From assembly GCA_035403085.1 (NCBI GenBank), contig DAONEM010000002.1:62001-126000 (forward strand): 64,000 nucleotides of DNA. The letters run 5' to 3'. Origin of the DNA: JAMOAD01 sp023621955. Its GTDB lineage: Bacteria; Acidobacteriota; Aminicenantia; JAMOAD01. The notes under the pieces are model-generated. The model was not told the origin of the DNA, did not search any database, and saw only the letters and a program-made list of their open reading frames with translations. The position numbers were made by a program, and so were the translations under genes. Positions 63,462 to 64,000 of the stretch are shown piece after piece (the stretch's first letter is position 1; each line of letters begins with the position of its first letter).

Positions 63462-64000
63462 CTACCCCTTATTATACCAGGAGCGAAGATATTTTCCAAC
63501 CAGGTCGGTCTCCAGGTTCACCCGGCCTCCGATCTTGAGGCGGTGAAGGTTCGTCTGACGGAGGGTCAAGGGGATCACCTCCACCGAGAGGGATGTTCCT
63601 TGTAGACGGCTCACCGTGAGGCTGACGCCGTTCAGGGTGATCGAACCCTTGAGAACGATGTAGGGAACTGCCTCGGTGGGAACGGAGAAGGTGAGACGGG
63701 CGAAATCTCCCCGAGGTTCCACCCTGGTCGTGACGGCGACCCCGTCGACGTGGCCTTGAACCAGGTGGCCCGAGAGTCTGTCGCCGAGGCGAAGGGCCCG
63801 TTCGAGGTTCAAGAGGGCTCCCGGGATCAGCTCGCCGAGGACCGTTCTTTGGAGAGTCTCTTGGGAGACGGAGAAGAAGAGGCGCTCCCTCTCACGGCGT
63901 TCCAGGCTGAGGCAGGCTCCGTTGACGGCGACGCTCTCGCCCACTTGAAGGTCATCGTACCCCTCTCCCGGTTCGAGGTCGAGGGAGAGCAGGTTGTTAC
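63462..64000 (-). CDS. ribE: Riboflavin synthase alpha chain, 5' end outside window
   Basis: About 179 of roughly 200-215 residues are present; the start codon lies beyond base 64000. Two lumazine-binding repeats are visible: VGESVAVNGACLSL with LSGHLVQGHVDGVA, and KGSITLNGVSLTV with VNLETDLVGKYL. It dismutates two 6,7-dimethyl-8-ribityllumazines into riboflavin. Ends 15 nt before ribBA. Confidence 0.94.
   Translation of the reverse strand, partial: NNLLSLDLEPGEGYDDLQVGESVAVNGACLSLERRERERLFFSVSQETLQRTVLGELIPGALLNLERALRLGDRLSGHLVQGHVDGVAVTTRVEPRGDFARLTFSVPTEAVPYIVLKGSITLNGVSLTVSRLQGTSLSVEVIPLTLRQTNLHRLKIGGRVNLETDLVGKYLRSWYNKG

Noticed and set aside
1..64000. CRISPR arrays, IS elements, prophage, rRNA genes
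   Set aside because: No regularly spaced repeats, transposase/integrase motifs, phage structural genes or rRNA-like segments were found on either strand.

Overview
The window looks like a chromosomal segment from a diderm, probably anaerobic bacterium of an uncultured or little-studied lineage. The diderm reading rests on a lipoprotein, an outer-membrane-barrel candidate and an AMIN-domain amidase. The anaerobic reading rests on an NfnAB-type fusion, IorAB, formate-THF ligase, a ferredoxin-type aldo/keto reductase and an archaeal-style Thi4. An Acidobacteriota/Aminicenantota-like origin is plausible from the M50-trpS-scpA-scpB order, the DUF4388 and DUF6599 proteins and the domain fusions, but I cannot prove it. 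Coding DNA is GC-rich, with heavy use of AGG/AGA (Arg), GAG, AAG, CTC and GGG codons, and it throws many long spurious antisense frames. No rRNA, tRNA, CRISPR array, transposase or phage gene was seen. Two 100-N scaffold gaps (31294-31393, 58918-59017) mean the window is a draft assembly.

Layout. 1-6492 (minus): outer-membrane protein, coiled-coil protein, GT4 glycosyltransferase, AMIN amidase, small zinc-ribbon protein, acyl-CoA ligase, MgtC, RdgB. 6607-8025 (plus): beta-CASP RNase-like protein. 8182-14860 (minus): one long operon of an unknown protein, a DUF4388 protein, MiaA, HflX, a TPR/SLH lipoprotein, a CDP-alcohol phosphatidyltransferase and an AI-2E-type permease. 14977-16644 (plus): fhs. 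16653-19187 (minus): hybrid sensor kinase. 19299-26332 (minus): NfnAB fusion, then IorA-IorB-Tat aldo/keto reductase-DUF6599. 26504-28783 (plus): Sir2 deacylase and C69 dipeptidase. 28790-31776 (minus): M50 protease, trpS, scpA, scpB. 31896-35172 (plus): PRC/MgtE-N/CBS protein, Nramp-like transporter, recO. 35139-38480 (minus): mfd. 38692-48414 (plus): gcvT, deoxynucleoside kinase, panB, panC, panD, two degenerate M16 proteins, an S41 protease and a FakA-FakB fusion. 48395-50122 (minus): a possible XPB/Ssl2-like accessory protein. 50377-58797 (plus): ATP-grasp enzyme, SpsF-like cytidylyltransferase, purN, DUF1624 membrane acyltransferase, a giant MurJ-MurG-HEAT fusion and mraY. 59018-60569 (minus): TPP riboswitch, thi4, thiE. 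60634-64000 (minus): ribE, ribBA, a HEAT protein and a nitroreductase.

Two features stand out. First, MurJ (lipid II flippase) and MurG (lipid II-forming transferase) are fused in one frame, followed by a HEAT-like tail and overlapping mraY, so the lipid I, lipid II and flipping steps lie in two consecutive genes. Second, many operon-leading genes have a -10 hexamer only 5-8 nt before the start codon (positions 3026, 6492, 14860, 31776, 31896, 38480, 45129, 50377, and a short upstream frame at 50183). This implies frequent leaderless mRNAs, while internal operon genes use 4-nt stop/start overlaps or ordinary Shine-Dalgarno sites. Other points of interest are a stand-alone MgtE-type sensor beside an Nramp protein lacking the usual metal-site motifs, two inverted repeats with 24-nt spacers in divergent promoter regions, an IorA with altered ferredoxin cysteines, and a TPP riboswitch with an apparent SD-sequestering hairpin.
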